This document shows positions 1 through 8,297 of a DNA stretch of 64,000 nucleotides, one piece after another. The translations under genes and the position numbers were made by a program. The notes beneath the pieces were generated by a model that was not told where the DNA came from, ran no database searches, and saw only the letters and a program-made list of their open reading frames with translations. Source of the DNA: Candidatus Latescibacterota bacterium (GTDB lineage Bacteria > JAAXHH01); NCBI GenBank assembly GCA_022821085.1, contig JAJEEG010000006.1:1509330-1573329 (forward strand), given 5' to 3'. Within the stretch, counting starts at the first letter, position 1. Each line of letters opens with the position of its first letter.

Positions 1-1251
1 CTGGAACCGCTTCTTGCCGGCCCTCAGGAGCAGGACGCCTTCGTCGTCGAGATCATCCGAATCGAGTACCCGGTCGATGGCGGCCACGCGCTCGCCGTTG
101 ACGGACGCGCCGCCCTGCTGGATCAACCGGCGCACTTCGCTCTTGCTCCTGCCCAGTTCGGCTTCCATGAACAGGTCGACCACGTTGATGCCGGCCTCCA
201 GGCGTTCCCGGTCGATCTCCAGCGTGGGCACGTCCTCCGCCCCCGCCTTCGCGCCGCCGAAAACGCTGCGGGCGCCCCGCTCCGCCTGGGTCGCCGCTTC
301 CTCGCCGTGGGTGATCTTCGTCGCCTCGTAGGCCAGGATCGACTTGGCGTGGCGGATCTTCTCGCCCTCGAGGGCGCCGAGTTCCCGTACCTGCGCCATG
401 GGCAGGAAGGTGAAATGGCCCAGGAGGCCTTCCACGTCCCGGTCGTCCACGTTGATCCAGAACTGGTAGAAGTCGTAGGGCGACGTCATTTCCGGATCGA
501 GCCAGACGGCGCCTTCGGCCGTCTTGCCCATCTTCTTGCCGTCCGACAGGGTCAGCAGGGGCGTGGTAACCGCCTGCGCGGCCGCCCGTTCCTTGCGCCG
601 GATCAGGTCCACGCCGGCGACGATGTTGCCCCACTGGTCGTCTCCGCCGAACTGCATCGTGCAGCCATACTCCCGGAAGAGCATGAGGAAGTCGAAGGCC
701 TGGAGGATCTGGTAGTTGAATTCCAGGAAGGTGAGGCCGGTCTCCATCCGCAGCCTGTAGGCCTCGGCCGTCAGCATCCGGTTTACGCTGAAATGTTCTC
801 CAATCTCCCGCAGGAAGGAGATGTAATTCAGCGTGCGCAGCCAATCCGCGTTGTTCACCATCGACGCCCGGCCCGCCTGGCCCGCCCGGTCCTCGTGGCG
901 GTCGTGGCCGTCGTCGAAATCGAGATAGCTGCTCAGCTGCTTCTTGATCCGGGTGATGTTCTGATCGATGTCCTCCGTCGAAAGCTGGGGACGAAGGGCG
1001 TCCTTGCCGCTTGGATCGGGGATCATCGCCGTGCCGCCGCCCACCAGGGCGATGGGCCGGTGGCCGCCGCGCTGCACGTGGGCCAGCATCATGATCTGGA
1101 CGAGATTGCCGACGTGCAGGCTCTGCCCCGTCGGATCGAATCCGATATAGCAGGTGACGGTCTCGTCTTCGAAGGCCCGGGCCACGGCTTCTTCATTCGT
1201 GACCTGGGAGACGAACCCCCGTTCCTTCAATACTTCGAATGCGCTGGACAT
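1..1251 (-). CDS. tyrS: Tyrosyl-tRNA synthetase (C-terminal end cut by window)
   Basis: Class I aminoacyl-tRNA synthetase that charges tRNA-Tyr in the cytoplasm. The frame is open from an ATG at 1251 to the window edge, 417 codons with no stop, so only the last residues are missing. The HIGH-type motif reads HVGN at residues 46-49, GGDDQWGN lies at about 202-209, and the KMSKS loop is KMGKT at 240-244. An S4-like RNA-binding domain occupies roughly the last 65 residues. The GGDDQWGN plus KMGKT pairing is a known TyrRS variant. An unusual short stretch at about 122-130 (DRAGQAGRA) is encoded by three 9-bp repeats at 866-892 and looks inserted into the catalytic domain. The gene lies 32 bp downstream of an oxidoreductase on the same strand and may be cotranscribed with it. 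Confidence 0.95.
   Translation of the reverse strand, partial: MSSAFEVLKERGFVSQVTNEEAVARAFEDETVTCYIGFDPTGQSLHVGNLVQIMMLAHVQRGGHRPIALVGGGTAMIPDPSGKDALRPQLSTEDIDQNITRIKKQLSSYLDFDDGHDRHEDRAGQAGRASMVNNADWLRTLNYISFLREIGEHFSVNRMLTAEAYRLRMETGLTFLEFNYQILQAFDFLMLFREYGCTMQFGGDDQWGNIVAGVDLIRRKERAAAQAVTTPLLTLSDGKKMGKTAEGAVWLDPEMTSPYDFYQFWINVDDRDVEGLLGHFTFLPMAQVRELGALEGEKIRHAKSILAYEATKITHGEEAATQAERGARSVFGGAKAGAEDVPTLEIDRERLEAGINVVDLFMEAELGRSKSEVRRLIQQGGASVNGERVAAIDRVLDSDDLDDEGVLLLRAGKKRFQ
866..892. repeat. 9-bp repeat x3 inside tyrS
   Basis: Three imperfect copies of a 9-bp GC-rich unit (GCCCGGCCC, GCCTGGCCC, GCCCGGTCC). On the coding strand they give an in-frame Gly/Ala/Arg-rich insert. The same unit type recurs in three other genes and two spacers of this window. 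Confidence 0.7.
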
Positions 1252-1263
1252 GCTGGGAAATTC

Positions 1264-1295
1264 CGATTCACAGGGACAACGATTTACAGGGACAC
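1264..1295. repeat. 16-bp direct repeat x2 spanning an oxidoreductase stop codon
   Basis: Two 16-bp copies, 1264-1279 and 1280-1295, differ at two positions. Read on the minus strand each ends in Ser-Leu-stop: the upstream copy holds the real TAA of the oxidoreductase (1284-1286), the downstream copy a TGA. Confidence 0.75.
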
Positions 1296-2258
1296 GGCCT
1301 GTCCCGTCCGGGATGATTCGTAGATGGCGAGGATGAGCGCAAGGGACTTCTTGGCTTCCTCGCCCGTGATGCGGGGTGTGCCGCCGTGCCGGACCAGGCT
1401 GACCATGTCCTCGATCACGTTGCGCGGACCCTCGTAGGGAAAGGGATCATCGGCTGATTCATCCGGAACATGCCAGGTGTCGACCTTGTTTCCGGCCGTG
1501 ATGACCAGCCCCTGCGTGCCGTGCAGTTCCACGCCCGCGGGGATAGTGACTGGACAGGTCGTCGTCCCCAGGATGGTTCCGACGGCGCCGCTTTTGAACC
1601 GGAGCATGGCCATGCCGAGGTCCTCGGATTCGATGTCGTGGTTGAACACCCCGATCTGGCCCTGTACGCTTTCGACCTCCCCCATGTACCAGCCCAGCAG
1701 GTCGATCTGATGCACGGACTGGTTGATCAGCGACCCGCCGCCGTCCAGCGCCCAGGTGCCGTGCCACCCCTCGTAGTAGGCGTCGTTCCGGAACCACTTC
1801 AGCCGCACTTCGCCCAGGATCATCCGACCGAGGCGCCCTTCGTCCACCGCCTGCTTGACGCGCACGTTGTCGGCCATGTACCGCGCTTCGAAATCGACAG
1901 CCAGGATCACGCCGGCCTCGCGGCAGGCCGCGATCATTCTGTCCGCCCGTTCCAGGCTGACCTCCACGGGCTTGGTGGTAATGACATGCTTGCCCGCCTC
2001 CGCGGCCGCGATGGCGAAGTCCGCATGGGTGCCGCTGGGCGTCATCACGGTGATGACGTCAATATCGTCGCGGTCGAACAACCGGCGGTAGTCCCGGTAC
2101 CAGTCGATACCGTACTCCGCCGCCGCCTTTCGGCCCCGCTCTTCGTCGAGCTCCGCTACGGCCACGAGCCGCGCGCCTTCCGTCTCGCTTATGAAACGGG
2201 CGCGCACGGCGCCCATGCCAAGCCCTATCACGCCGAAACCGACGGGATCGGTGCTCAA
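1284..2258 (-). CDS. Gfo/Idh/MocA family oxidoreductase
   Basis: Predicted NAD(P)-dependent sugar or cyclitol dehydrogenase, 324 aa, cytoplasmic. The N-terminal Rossmann fold shows GxGxxG at about residues 12-17 (GLGMGA). The family's EKP motif is altered to TTKP at about 94-97; the lysine and proline are kept but the usual glutamate is threonine. The C-terminal alpha/beta domain carries the histidine-rich stretch NQSVHQIDLLGWY near 178-190. The start is a TTG at 2258 preceded by AAGGAG at good spacing, and the protein begins cleanly at the Rossmann strand. The substrate cannot be read from sequence. It is one of three paralogous-type genes here, with those at 31591 and 57780. Confidence 0.88.
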   Translation of the reverse strand: MSTDPVGFGVIGLGMGAVRARFISETEGARLVAVAELDEERGRKAAAEYGIDWYRDYRRLFDRDDIDVITVMTPSGTHADFAIAAAEAGKHVITTKPVEVSLERADRMIAACREAGVILAVDFEARYMADNVRVKQAVDEGRLGRMILGEVRLKWFRNDAYYEGWHGTWALDGGGSLINQSVHQIDLLGWYMGEVESVQGQIGVFNHDIESEDLGMAMLRFKSGAVGTILGTTTCPVTIPAGVELHGTQGLVITAGNKVDTWHVPDESADDPFPYEGPRNVIEDMVSLVRHGGTPRITGEEAKKSLALILAIYESSRTGQAVSL

Positions 2259-2346
2259 GTCGAACTCCTTTTCATATCAAGGGATAAGTCAACGCCGGTC
2301 CGGGCGGGACTTCCTCCTGCCGGACCGGCATGCGATGCAACGTCGT

Positions 2347-2694
2347 TCATTCTTCAAACCGGCCCGAACCCACAGTCAGGAATTCGCCCGCCAGCAACTC
2401 TCGAAGGATCTCCACCTTGTTCCCCGTGCGCCGGTGCAGATCCGACAGGACCTCCTCTCCGGCGAGCTCGTCGACGCAGCCGACGTGCTCCACGTACTCC
2501 GCTACGAGATCCTCGTTCCACTCTCCATCGATACTGGCGGTTATATAGACCGAAAAGGTTTTGATGGGCATGGGATATTCATCCGGAATCATCACCTGCA
2601 CATCACGAATCACTTCATTCACCCTGATCGACTGGACGCTTTTCTCCTTCAACTCGCGTATCATATCGTTGAGATCGGTGAATGTAAGCTTCAT
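2347..2694 (-). CDS. Hypothetical protein, 115 aa
   Basis: Small acidic protein of unknown function with no signal peptide or membrane segment. The frame extends upstream to 2784, but the ATG at 2694 is preferred: it follows a GGAGAGGAG ribosome site and the residues before it have no plausible composition. The N-terminal 60 residues alternate hydrophobic and charged positions (KLTFTDLNDMIRELKEK, then VNEVIRDVQVMIPDEYPM) and look like a small alpha/beta domain. No family was recognised. A possible promoter lies upstream at 2839-2867. The gene sits between an oxidoreductase and an AAA ATPase on the same strand, with gaps of about 90 and 280 bp, so it may be transcribed alone. Confidence 0.6.
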   Translation of the reverse strand: MKLTFTDLNDMIRELKEKSVQSIRVNEVIRDVQVMIPDEYPMPIKTFSVYITASIDGEWNEDLVAEYVEHVGCVDELAGEEVLSDLHRRTGNKVEILRELLAGEFLTVGSGRFEE

Positions 2695-2838
2695 GGAAGG
2701 CTCCTCTCCGGCCACGGGCCGTATACCTGCAAATCGGTATGACAGCACAAGAATGAGGGACGCAGCGCAGGCAGGCCTGCTCAACGTGTTGCGACCTGAA
2801 ACTCAACATGATCTTATCGTGGCGTTGGTCTGCATTTC

Positions 2839-2867
2839 AGGCTAAGCGGAAGGAGTGCTTATGTCAA
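2839..2867 (-). promoter_or_regulatory. Possible sigma70-type promoter for the 115-aa gene
   Basis: On the minus strand a perfect TTGACA (2862-2867), preceded by CCGC, is followed after 17 bp by TAGCCT (2839-2844). The -10 is weak. It matches the extended CGCTTGAC -35 seen at other promoters here. Confidence 0.35.
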
Positions 2868-2974
2868 GCGGTTTTTGGCCGGATTGCGTACGGTTGTACC
2901 GGTTGCCGTACGGGTCTTCGAATCGAGCATTACGCATCGGCAATAAACCGTCTTGAGGGTAGGGACCGCAGCCC

Positions 2975-4162
2975 TTATCCCAGTCGACCTTCAACGTCGA
3001 ATTCATCTAGTGCATTTCCGAGACGGGCCAGCGAAAAGACTTCGCCAGCGCTTCGAGATTGCCGGTCCACACCGCCATATACGACCGCTTTCCCCGTAAT
3101 ATCAGGCACCACGTCCGCAACCCGGTTCAGCGCGTCGAAAAAGCCGGAAGTTACCGTTGCGCCGGCCTTGACTTCGATAGCGCATACCCTTTCGCCAACC
3201 CGGTGCAGGACGTCACACTCCAGTCCGCGGACGTCGCGATAAAATGACAGGTTGGGCCGTCTTCCACGGTTGAGACGATGTTTGAGAATCTCCGCGACGA
3301 CCGTGTTCTCGAACAGCGCGCCGCGGAGAGGGTGCGTACTCAGTTGGCCGGCGTGCTCGATGCCGATGAGAAAGCTCGCAAGCCCCACGTCGTAGAAATA
3401 CAATTTGGGCGACTTTACCAGCCGCTTCCGGATGTTGGCGTGATACGGCGATAGCTGAAAGACGATGTAACTGGACTCGAGAATCGTGAGCCATTGACGT
3501 ACGGTAGTATGGGACACCCCGGCATCCGCACCCAGCGAAGAAAGATTGACCAGTTGCCCCACACGGCCGGCACAGAGGCGGACGAACCGTTGGAAACTCG
3601 CCAGGTTGCGAATGTCTCCGATCCTTCTTACGTCACGCTCGATATAAGTTTCAAAGTAGTCGCCGAGCGCCTGACTCGGATCCAGTCCCTGATCGTGAAT
3701 CCGGGGATAACAGCCCGAAAACAGTATTTCGTCGACCTCGTCGGCTGCACCTGCCTGACGCCGTTCGTCCAGCGTAAACGGCAGCAGCCGCAACAGCGCC
3801 GTACGTCCTGCGAGCGACTGTCTGATCGATTTGGACAGTTCGAACTGCTCGCTGCCGGTGAGTACGAATTGTCCGTTTCGGCCGGATTCGTCGACCAGGA
3901 CCTGCAGATATGAAAGGAGTTCGGGGACCCTTTGGATCTCGTCGAGTATCGCTCCATCACCGAGTTTCGAAAGAAATCCCCGTGGGTCCGTCTCCGCGAA
4001 ATGGCGCTGGTCTGGCGCTTCCAGGTTTACGTACTTGAGATACGGGAAAGTCGAACGGCAGAGCGTCGTCTTGCCGGACTGACGAGGTCCGGTTACGGTG
4101 ACTATGGGGTACTGGTCGAACATTCGGACCAGAAAGGGGGTTATTTCACGCCAGATCATCAT
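2975..4162 (-). CDS. AAA+ ATPase with DUF4143 domain
   Basis: Predicted ATPase of 395 aa in the AAA_14/DUF4143 family. Walker A is GPRQSGKTT at residues 25-33, Walker B AILDEIQ at about 71-77, and a sensor-like LTGSEQ lies near 100. The C-terminal part holds the DUF4143 region, with a nuclease-like stretch LECDVLHRVGERVCAIEVK near 325-343 resembling a PD-(D/E)xK core with its terminal ExK. The biological role of this common family is not settled. It is flanked by a small unknown gene on the same strand and a divergent GNAT gene. Two adjacent ATG codons lie at 4162 and 4159. Confidence 0.88.
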   Translation of the reverse strand: MMIWREITPFLVRMFDQYPIVTVTGPRQSGKTTLCRSTFPYLKYVNLEAPDQRHFAETDPRGFLSKLGDGAILDEIQRVPELLSYLQVLVDESGRNGQFVLTGSEQFELSKSIRQSLAGRTALLRLLPFTLDERRQAGAADEVDEILFSGCYPRIHDQGLDPSQALGDYFETYIERDVRRIGDIRNLASFQRFVRLCAGRVGQLVNLSSLGADAGVSHTTVRQWLTILESSYIVFQLSPYHANIRKRLVKSPKLYFYDVGLASFLIGIEHAGQLSTHPLRGALFENTVVAEILKHRLNRGRRPNLSFYRDVRGLECDVLHRVGERVCAIEVKAGATVTSGFFDALNRVADVVPDITGKAVVYGGVDRQSRSAGEVFSLARLGNALDEFDVEGRLG

Positions 4163-4343
4163 GCCGGCAATATACGCAGGTTTGTGACAAATTGCAAGTA
4201 GTACTTTCAGATTTGCAAACCCGAGGCCATGTCGAACCCGAAAGCCACGATGTTTCGCACCTGCTCAGGTCCCGCACGGACAACCTGCGCAAGACCGCAC
4301 TCAAAGCCTGTACAATGCGCGTGCCCGCATGACCAGACCCCGC

Positions 4344-4372
4344 TTGACATCCGGTACCATTCGATCTAAATT
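4344..4372 (+). promoter_or_regulatory. Promoter upstream of the GNAT gene
   Basis: TTGACA at 4344-4349, preceded by CCGC, then a 17-bp spacer and TAAATT at 4367-4372. Transcription starting near 4380 would give a leader of about 150 nt containing the 10-bp repeats. Confidence 0.5.
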
Positions 4373-4400
4373 CCAGTTAAAAGTACAGGTGTCCTGGCAC

Positions 4401-4476
4401 CTTGTCGGGCGCTGTCAGGCGCCGTCGGGCGCCGTCAAGCTACCGTCGGGCGCCGTCAAGCGCCGTCAAGCGCCGC
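4401..4476. repeat. 10-bp tandem repeat in the GNAT leader
   Basis: About seven copies of a 10-bp unit, GTCGGGCGCC or GTCAAGCGCC, with one 1-bp phase slip near 4441. Each copy contains the palindrome GGCGCC, so the RNA could form alternative hairpins just upstream of the GNAT start. Confidence 0.75.
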
Positions 4477-4529
4477 CGGCCGGCAGTTTTCGGCGATGCG
4501 AGGGCACGAAAGCCAAAAGGGAGTCCACC

Positions 4530-5117
4530 ATGCTGCAGGAAATCCTGGCCCAGGAATATCCGAAACAGGAGACGTTGAAGGACGGTACCAAGGTTACGAT
4601 CCGCCCGCTCGAAGCGGACGACGTGGAAGCGCTGTACGCCTTTTTCCAGTCGATACCGCGCAAGGACCGTATCTTCCTGAAGGACGATATCCGTGAGAAG
4701 AGCATCATCCAGGGATGGTGCAGCAATATCGACTGGGACGTCGTCATCCCCATCGTGGCGATCGTGGACGGTGATATCGTCGCCGAGGTATCGCTCCATC
4801 GCGAGCGCCGCGGATGGAAGAGCCATATCGGCAAGCTCCGCCTCGTCGTACACCCCGATTTCCGCCGCCAGGGGCTGGCCGTCGAAATGATCAACGAACT
4901 GATCGCCGTCGCGCTTCACACCGGGTCCATCGAACAGCTCAACGCCGAGTGCATGGTGGACGTCCAGCGCGGCGCGATCCTCCTGCTGCAACTCGTGGGG
5001 TTCGTGCAGCGCGCCATCCTGCCCGGCCAGGTCCGCGACATCGAGGGAAGCGTGCACGACCTCGCCCTGCTTTCCTATACCCTGCGCGACCAGGAAGACT
5101 TCCCGGCGCTGGACTAG
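4530..5117 (+). CDS. GNAT family N-acetyltransferase
   Basis: Predicted acetyl-CoA-dependent N-acetyltransferase, 195 aa. The start is the ATG at 4530, after AAAAGGGAG; the upstream in-frame extension is the repeat-coded leader and is rejected. Acetyl-CoA motif A is LRLVVHPDFRRQGLA at about residues 111-125, with the R-R-x-G-L/x-A pyrophosphate loop. A second strand-helix (LNAECMVDVQRGAILLLQLVGF) follows, as in motif B. The N-terminal part resembles acetyltransferases whose substrate domain begins with KDGTKVTIRPLEADD. The substrate is unknown. The gene is convergent with the ABC permease gene, and its TAG lies in a short direct repeat. Confidence 0.85.
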   Translation: MLQEILAQEYPKQETLKDGTKVTIRPLEADDVEALYAFFQSIPRKDRIFLKDDIREKSIIQGWCSNIDWDVVIPIVAIVDGDIVAEVSLHRERRGWKSHIGKLRLVVHPDFRRQGLAVEMINELIAVALHTGSIEQLNAECMVDVQRGAILLLQLVGFVQRAILPGQVRDIEGSVHDLALLSYTLRDQEDFPALD

Positions 5118-5139
5118 CGCGGGACTGGCGCTGGACCTA
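5105..5139. repeat. Direct repeat carrying the stops of two convergent genes
   Basis: GGCGCTGGAC-TA at 5105-5116 contains the start of the GNAT TAG stop, and GGCGCTGGACCTA at 5127-5139 contains the CTA that is the minus-strand TAG of the permease. The two copies are 22 bp apart. Confidence 0.6.
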
Positions 5140-5946
5140 CCCTTTCACCGCGCCGATGGTGATACTCCGCACGAAATAGGACTGGAAGGCGAGAAAGAAA
5201 GCCATCATGGGCAGGGCCGAAACCGCGGCCCCGGCCATGAGCAGGCCGTAGTCGGTGTAATACTGGTTCTGCAGGGAGTTGAGTCCGATCTGCAGTGTCA
5301 TCATCGAACTCCGGTTGATCACGATCAACGGCCAGAGGAACTCGTTCCACACGCCCATGAAGGTGAAGATGGCGAGGACGCCCATCCCGGGCTTCGCCAG
5401 CGGCAGGATCACCCGCTGAAACACCCCCCATTCCCCGCATCCGTCCATGCGCGCGGCCTCGATGAGTTCCGTGGGCAGCGTCTGCAGGAACTGTTTCATC
5501 AGGAAAATGGAAAAAGGCATGATCAGCGCCGGGACGATGAGCGCCTGGTAGGTATTGATCCAGTCCAGTTGGACGATCAGCGCGTAGAGCGGGATGATGG
5601 TCAGCTGGCTCGGGACGAACATGAGGCTGATCACCGTCCAGAAGATCGTCTGGCGTCCCGGGAAGACCTTCTTCGCCAGCGTGTAACCGGCGAGCGTGCC
5701 GAGCAGCACGTTGGACGCCGTCACCGTGCCCGTCACGATGAGGGAATTGACCATCCAGGTGCCGATCTCGGAACCATTGAACAGGCGGGCGAAGTTGATC
5801 CACGACGCCGGCGACGGCACCATGCTCGGGGGAAAGGCGAGGACCACCGACGGGGTCTGGAACGCGGTAACGACGATCCAGTACAGCGGCATCAGCGTCA
5901 GTACGGCGAAGAGCGTGAGCAGGATCCGGAAAACGTATGGGAACAT
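5137..5946 (-). CDS. Carbohydrate ABC transporter permease (MalG/UgpE type)
   Basis: Inner-membrane subunit of a sugar importer, 269 aa, with about six hydrophobic segments. The first follows the start (MFPYVFRILLTLFAVLTLMP). The EAA loop that docks the ATPase is LIEAARMDGCGEWGVFQRVILPL, beginning near residue 167, with the conserved glycine kept. The ATG at 5946 is chosen because it begins directly at the first transmembrane helix and lies 17 bp after the partner permease stop. A longer upstream frame overlaps that partner and is a shadow. It is the last gene of the unit binding protein-permease-permease; no ATPase gene is adjacent, so a shared ATPase elsewhere is likely. Confidence 0.92.
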   Translation of the reverse strand: MFPYVFRILLTLFAVLTLMPLYWIVVTAFQTPSVVLAFPPSMVPSPASWINFARLFNGSEIGTWMVNSLIVTGTVTASNVLLGTLAGYTLAKKVFPGRQTIFWTVISLMFVPSQLTIIPLYALIVQLDWINTYQALIVPALIMPFSIFLMKQFLQTLPTELIEAARMDGCGEWGVFQRVILPLAKPGMGVLAIFTFMGVWNEFLWPLIVINRSSMMTLQIGLNSLQNQYYTDYGLLMAGAAVSALPMMAFFLAFQSYFVRSITIGAVKG

Positions 5947-5963
5947 GGCCGTCCTGATTCGGA

Positions 5964-6848
5964 TCAATATTCCACGTCGCTGGCCAGCCACTTGTACTGC
6001 AGCACGGCGATACCGGCCAGACTGAGGGAAAGCAGCGTCGCTTCGGCCGACGCCTTTCCGAAGTCGAAGTATTCGAAGGCGTCTGTGTAAATCAGATAGA
6101 CCAGCGTGGTCGTCGCGTAGTCCGGGCCGCCTCCCGTCATCATGAGCACCTGGGTAAACACCTGGAAGGAGGCGATCGTACTGGTGACGAGCAGATAGAG
6201 CACCGTCGGGCGGAGCAGGGGCAGGGTAATCTTCCAGTACTGCCGCCACGGGCCGGCGCCGTCCAGCCGCGCCGCCTCGTAGTAGGTGGAAGGGATACCG
6301 CCCATGGCGGCGGTCAGCAGCACGATGGCGGCGCCGTGCCCGCCCATGATCGCCATGAACATCAGCGACGGCAGGGCCATCTGGGGATCGCTGGTCCACA
6401 GGTAGGGTCCCATCCCCGCGAAGGACAGCACGTAGTTGAGCAGGCCCCGGGCCGGGTTGAACAGCCAGAGCCAGACCAGGGAGAGGATCGCCCCTGACGT
6501 CACCACCGGGAGGTAGAAGGCCGATTTGAAGATGACCTGGGCCCAGGCGTATTTCAGCCCGAAGATGACATAGGCCAGGAACAGCGAGATCAGCAGGCTG
6601 GCGGGCACTACCCCGCAAGTGTACAGGACCGTGATGCCCAGCGCCTTCCAGAACAGGTCGTCCGAAAGCGCGTAGGCGTAGTTCTCCAGGCCGGTCCAGA
6701 CCGGTTGTCCCCCGGGGAAGTAATCGGCGAAACCGAGGAGGATCGTCGCGGCCATGGGCAGCATGTTGAAGACCGCGAAAAGCAGGAGAGGCAGGAGGAG
6801 GAACAGGTAGGCCCAGCGTTCCCTGAAGATCGTTCGAGTGAGGCTCAA
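5964..6848 (-). CDS. Carbohydrate ABC transporter permease (MalF/UgpA type)
   Basis: Inner-membrane partner of the preceding permease, 294 aa, six predicted membrane helices starting at about residue 12 (AYLFLLLPLLLFAVF). The EAA motif YYEAARLDGAGPWRQYWKIT is near residue 187. The WLWLFNPARGLLNY and MTGGGPDYATTTLVYLIY stretches are typical of binding-protein-dependent sugar permeases of the MalF/UgpA group. It begins 22 bp after the stop of the binding-protein gene. Substrate class, sugar or glycerol-phosphate-like, is inferred from the family only. Confidence 0.93.
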   Translation of the reverse strand: MSLTRTIFRERWAYLFLLLPLLLFAVFNMLPMAATILLGFADYFPGGQPVWTGLENYAYALSDDLFWKALGITVLYTCGVVPASLLISLFLAYVIFGLKYAWAQVIFKSAFYLPVVTSGAILSLVWLWLFNPARGLLNYVLSFAGMGPYLWTSDPQMALPSLMFMAIMGGHGAAIVLLTAAMGGIPSTYYEAARLDGAGPWRQYWKITLPLLRPTVLYLLVTSTIASFQVFTQVLMMTGGGPDYATTTLVYLIYTDAFEYFDFGKASAEATLLSLSLAGIAVLQYKWLASDVEY

Positions 6849-6869
6849 GTCGACGGGATCCTCCGGCGC

Positions 6870-8270
6870 TTACTCCGCCCCCGCGCGCAGGCGGCGTTCG
6901 ATGTCTCTGCGAATGAACCGGTTACCCCGCCTGGCCAGGTCGTCGAGCGCCTTCCGCGGCGTGGCCTGCCGGGACATGGCGGCCTGAAACGCACTTAGCG
7001 TCATGCTTACGAGCGGTATGCCGTATCCCTGTATGGCGTCTTTCGTGCCGTAACGCGCCACGCGCAGGACGTATTGCTGGAAGGGATCGTCGTCCCAGAC
7101 GTCCAGTGCGGAATACCTTGTCGGAAGCGTGGACATGGCGTAGGCGGCCTCCCGTTCATGCTGAGTGTTGGTCAGGAACTTCGCCAGGGCGATGGAGAGT
7201 TCGCGTTTTTCCTCGTCCTCCTGCCTGAACACGCACGGTGAGTCGGCCACGACGAAAGCAGCGGGGTCGAGTCCGGGCAGAGAGGGGTACATCATGGGAT
7301 ATAGCTCGATCACACCCTCCTTGATCCTGCCGGTTTCCAGGGCGCGCTCGAAGGAGAGCCGGGTACCGTGGAAAGCCTGACGCATAGCGAGCCGGCCCGC
7401 GGTCCACAGGTCGGTCACGTCGTTGGTGCGCAGCCCCGCGGAGCCCGCAGGCACCACGCCGTGCACGTGTTCCAGGTCCACCATGAACTGCAGGGCATTC
7501 ACGCCCTCCTCGCTGTTGATCACCAGGCTGTCGCCGCTGTCGTTGAACTGCCGCGCGCCGTGCCCCCAGAAGAAGGGCATCTGGTCCTGTTGCGGAGAGT
7601 TGCGCTGAAAGGGCATGGCGAATCCGTATACGTCGATCTCGCCGTCGCCGTCGCGGTCGAAGGTCGTCGCGCGGGCGGCGGCGAGGAACTGCTCGAAGGT
7701 CCAAAGCCGGTCGCCCTCGCTCGGCAGCAGGTGCGTAGCGCCCCGCTCGCGGAAAACCTCGAGATTCGCAATCATGTAACGGTTCCCTCCGATGAAGGGC
7801 AGGAAGTAGTGCTTGCCCTCGTATTCGCTGAATCCGTAGAAAGGACCGAAATCCCTGATGTCTTCCTCGGAGAGATGGTCGTCGAAGGCTTCCAGGAGCC
7901 CGAACCGGGCGTATTTCAGCGCGATACCCGAAGTACTGATCAGGATATCGGGCGGACGTCCCGAAGCCACGGCGATGTCGATCTTCTGAAAGCCGTTGGT
8001 CCAGTCGAGCGTTTCGATGTCGATGTGGATCTTACGGTCCGGATACAGCGCCTTGAAATCGCGGACGACCTTGTTGTACCAGTCCTTGACGGTGTACTGC
8101 GCCCGCCGCGGGTCATCCAGCGGGACGCCGACCAGTTCGTGGCCGGTCACGCCGACCCAGTAATCCTGGGTCCAGAGCATAAGCCGGATCTCGTCCTCGT
8201 CCGGCGGAGCGTCCGCCGCGCAGGCGCACAGTCCCAGAAGGATCATTCCGATCAAGAGAAGTTTTGCCAT
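6870..8270 (-). CDS. Extracellular solute-binding lipoprotein (sugar ABC importer)
   Basis: Family 1 solute-binding protein, 466 aa. The N-terminus is a lipoprotein signal (KLLLIGMILLGLCAC), with lipidation expected at Cys15 or Cys17. The mature part shows features of sugar-binding proteins: a periplasmic fold start with DEIRLMLWTQDYW, the helix region KIDIAVASGRPPDILIST, and aromatic-rich stretches that usually line the sugar site. It binds the ligand outside the membrane and hands it to the two permeases encoded downstream. The ATG at 8270 is followed directly by the signal peptide. Upstream are the 21-bp repeats at the end of the DUF72 gene. Confidence 0.9.
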   Translation of the reverse strand: MAKLLLIGMILLGLCACAADAPPDEDEIRLMLWTQDYWVGVTGHELVGVPLDDPRRAQYTVKDWYNKVVRDFKALYPDRKIHIDIETLDWTNGFQKIDIAVASGRPPDILISTSGIALKYARFGLLEAFDDHLSEEDIRDFGPFYGFSEYEGKHYFLPFIGGNRYMIANLEVFRERGATHLLPSEGDRLWTFEQFLAAARATTFDRDGDGEIDVYGFAMPFQRNSPQQDQMPFFWGHGARQFNDSGDSLVINSEEGVNALQFMVDLEHVHGVVPAGSAGLRTNDVTDLWTAGRLAMRQAFHGTRLSFERALETGRIKEGVIELYPMMYPSLPGLDPAAFVVADSPCVFRQEDEEKRELSIALAKFLTNTQHEREAAYAMSTLPTRYSALDVWDDDPFQQYVLRVARYGTKDAIQGYGIPLVSMTLSAFQAAMSRQATPRKALDDLARRGNRFIRRDIERRLRAGAE

Positions 8271-8297
8271 GGCGCGACCGATTTATGTACAAGCCAT

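Larger units (their letters stand above)
4163..4529. other. Intergenic region between divergent genes (ATPase and GNAT)
   Basis: No credible gene. It holds a plus-strand promoter at 4344-4372 and a run of 10-bp GC-rich repeats at 4401-4476 inside the predicted GNAT leader. A short A/T-rich stretch lies next to the ATPase start. An open frame runs through the repeats into the GNAT gene but lacks a ribosome site. Confidence 0.6.
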
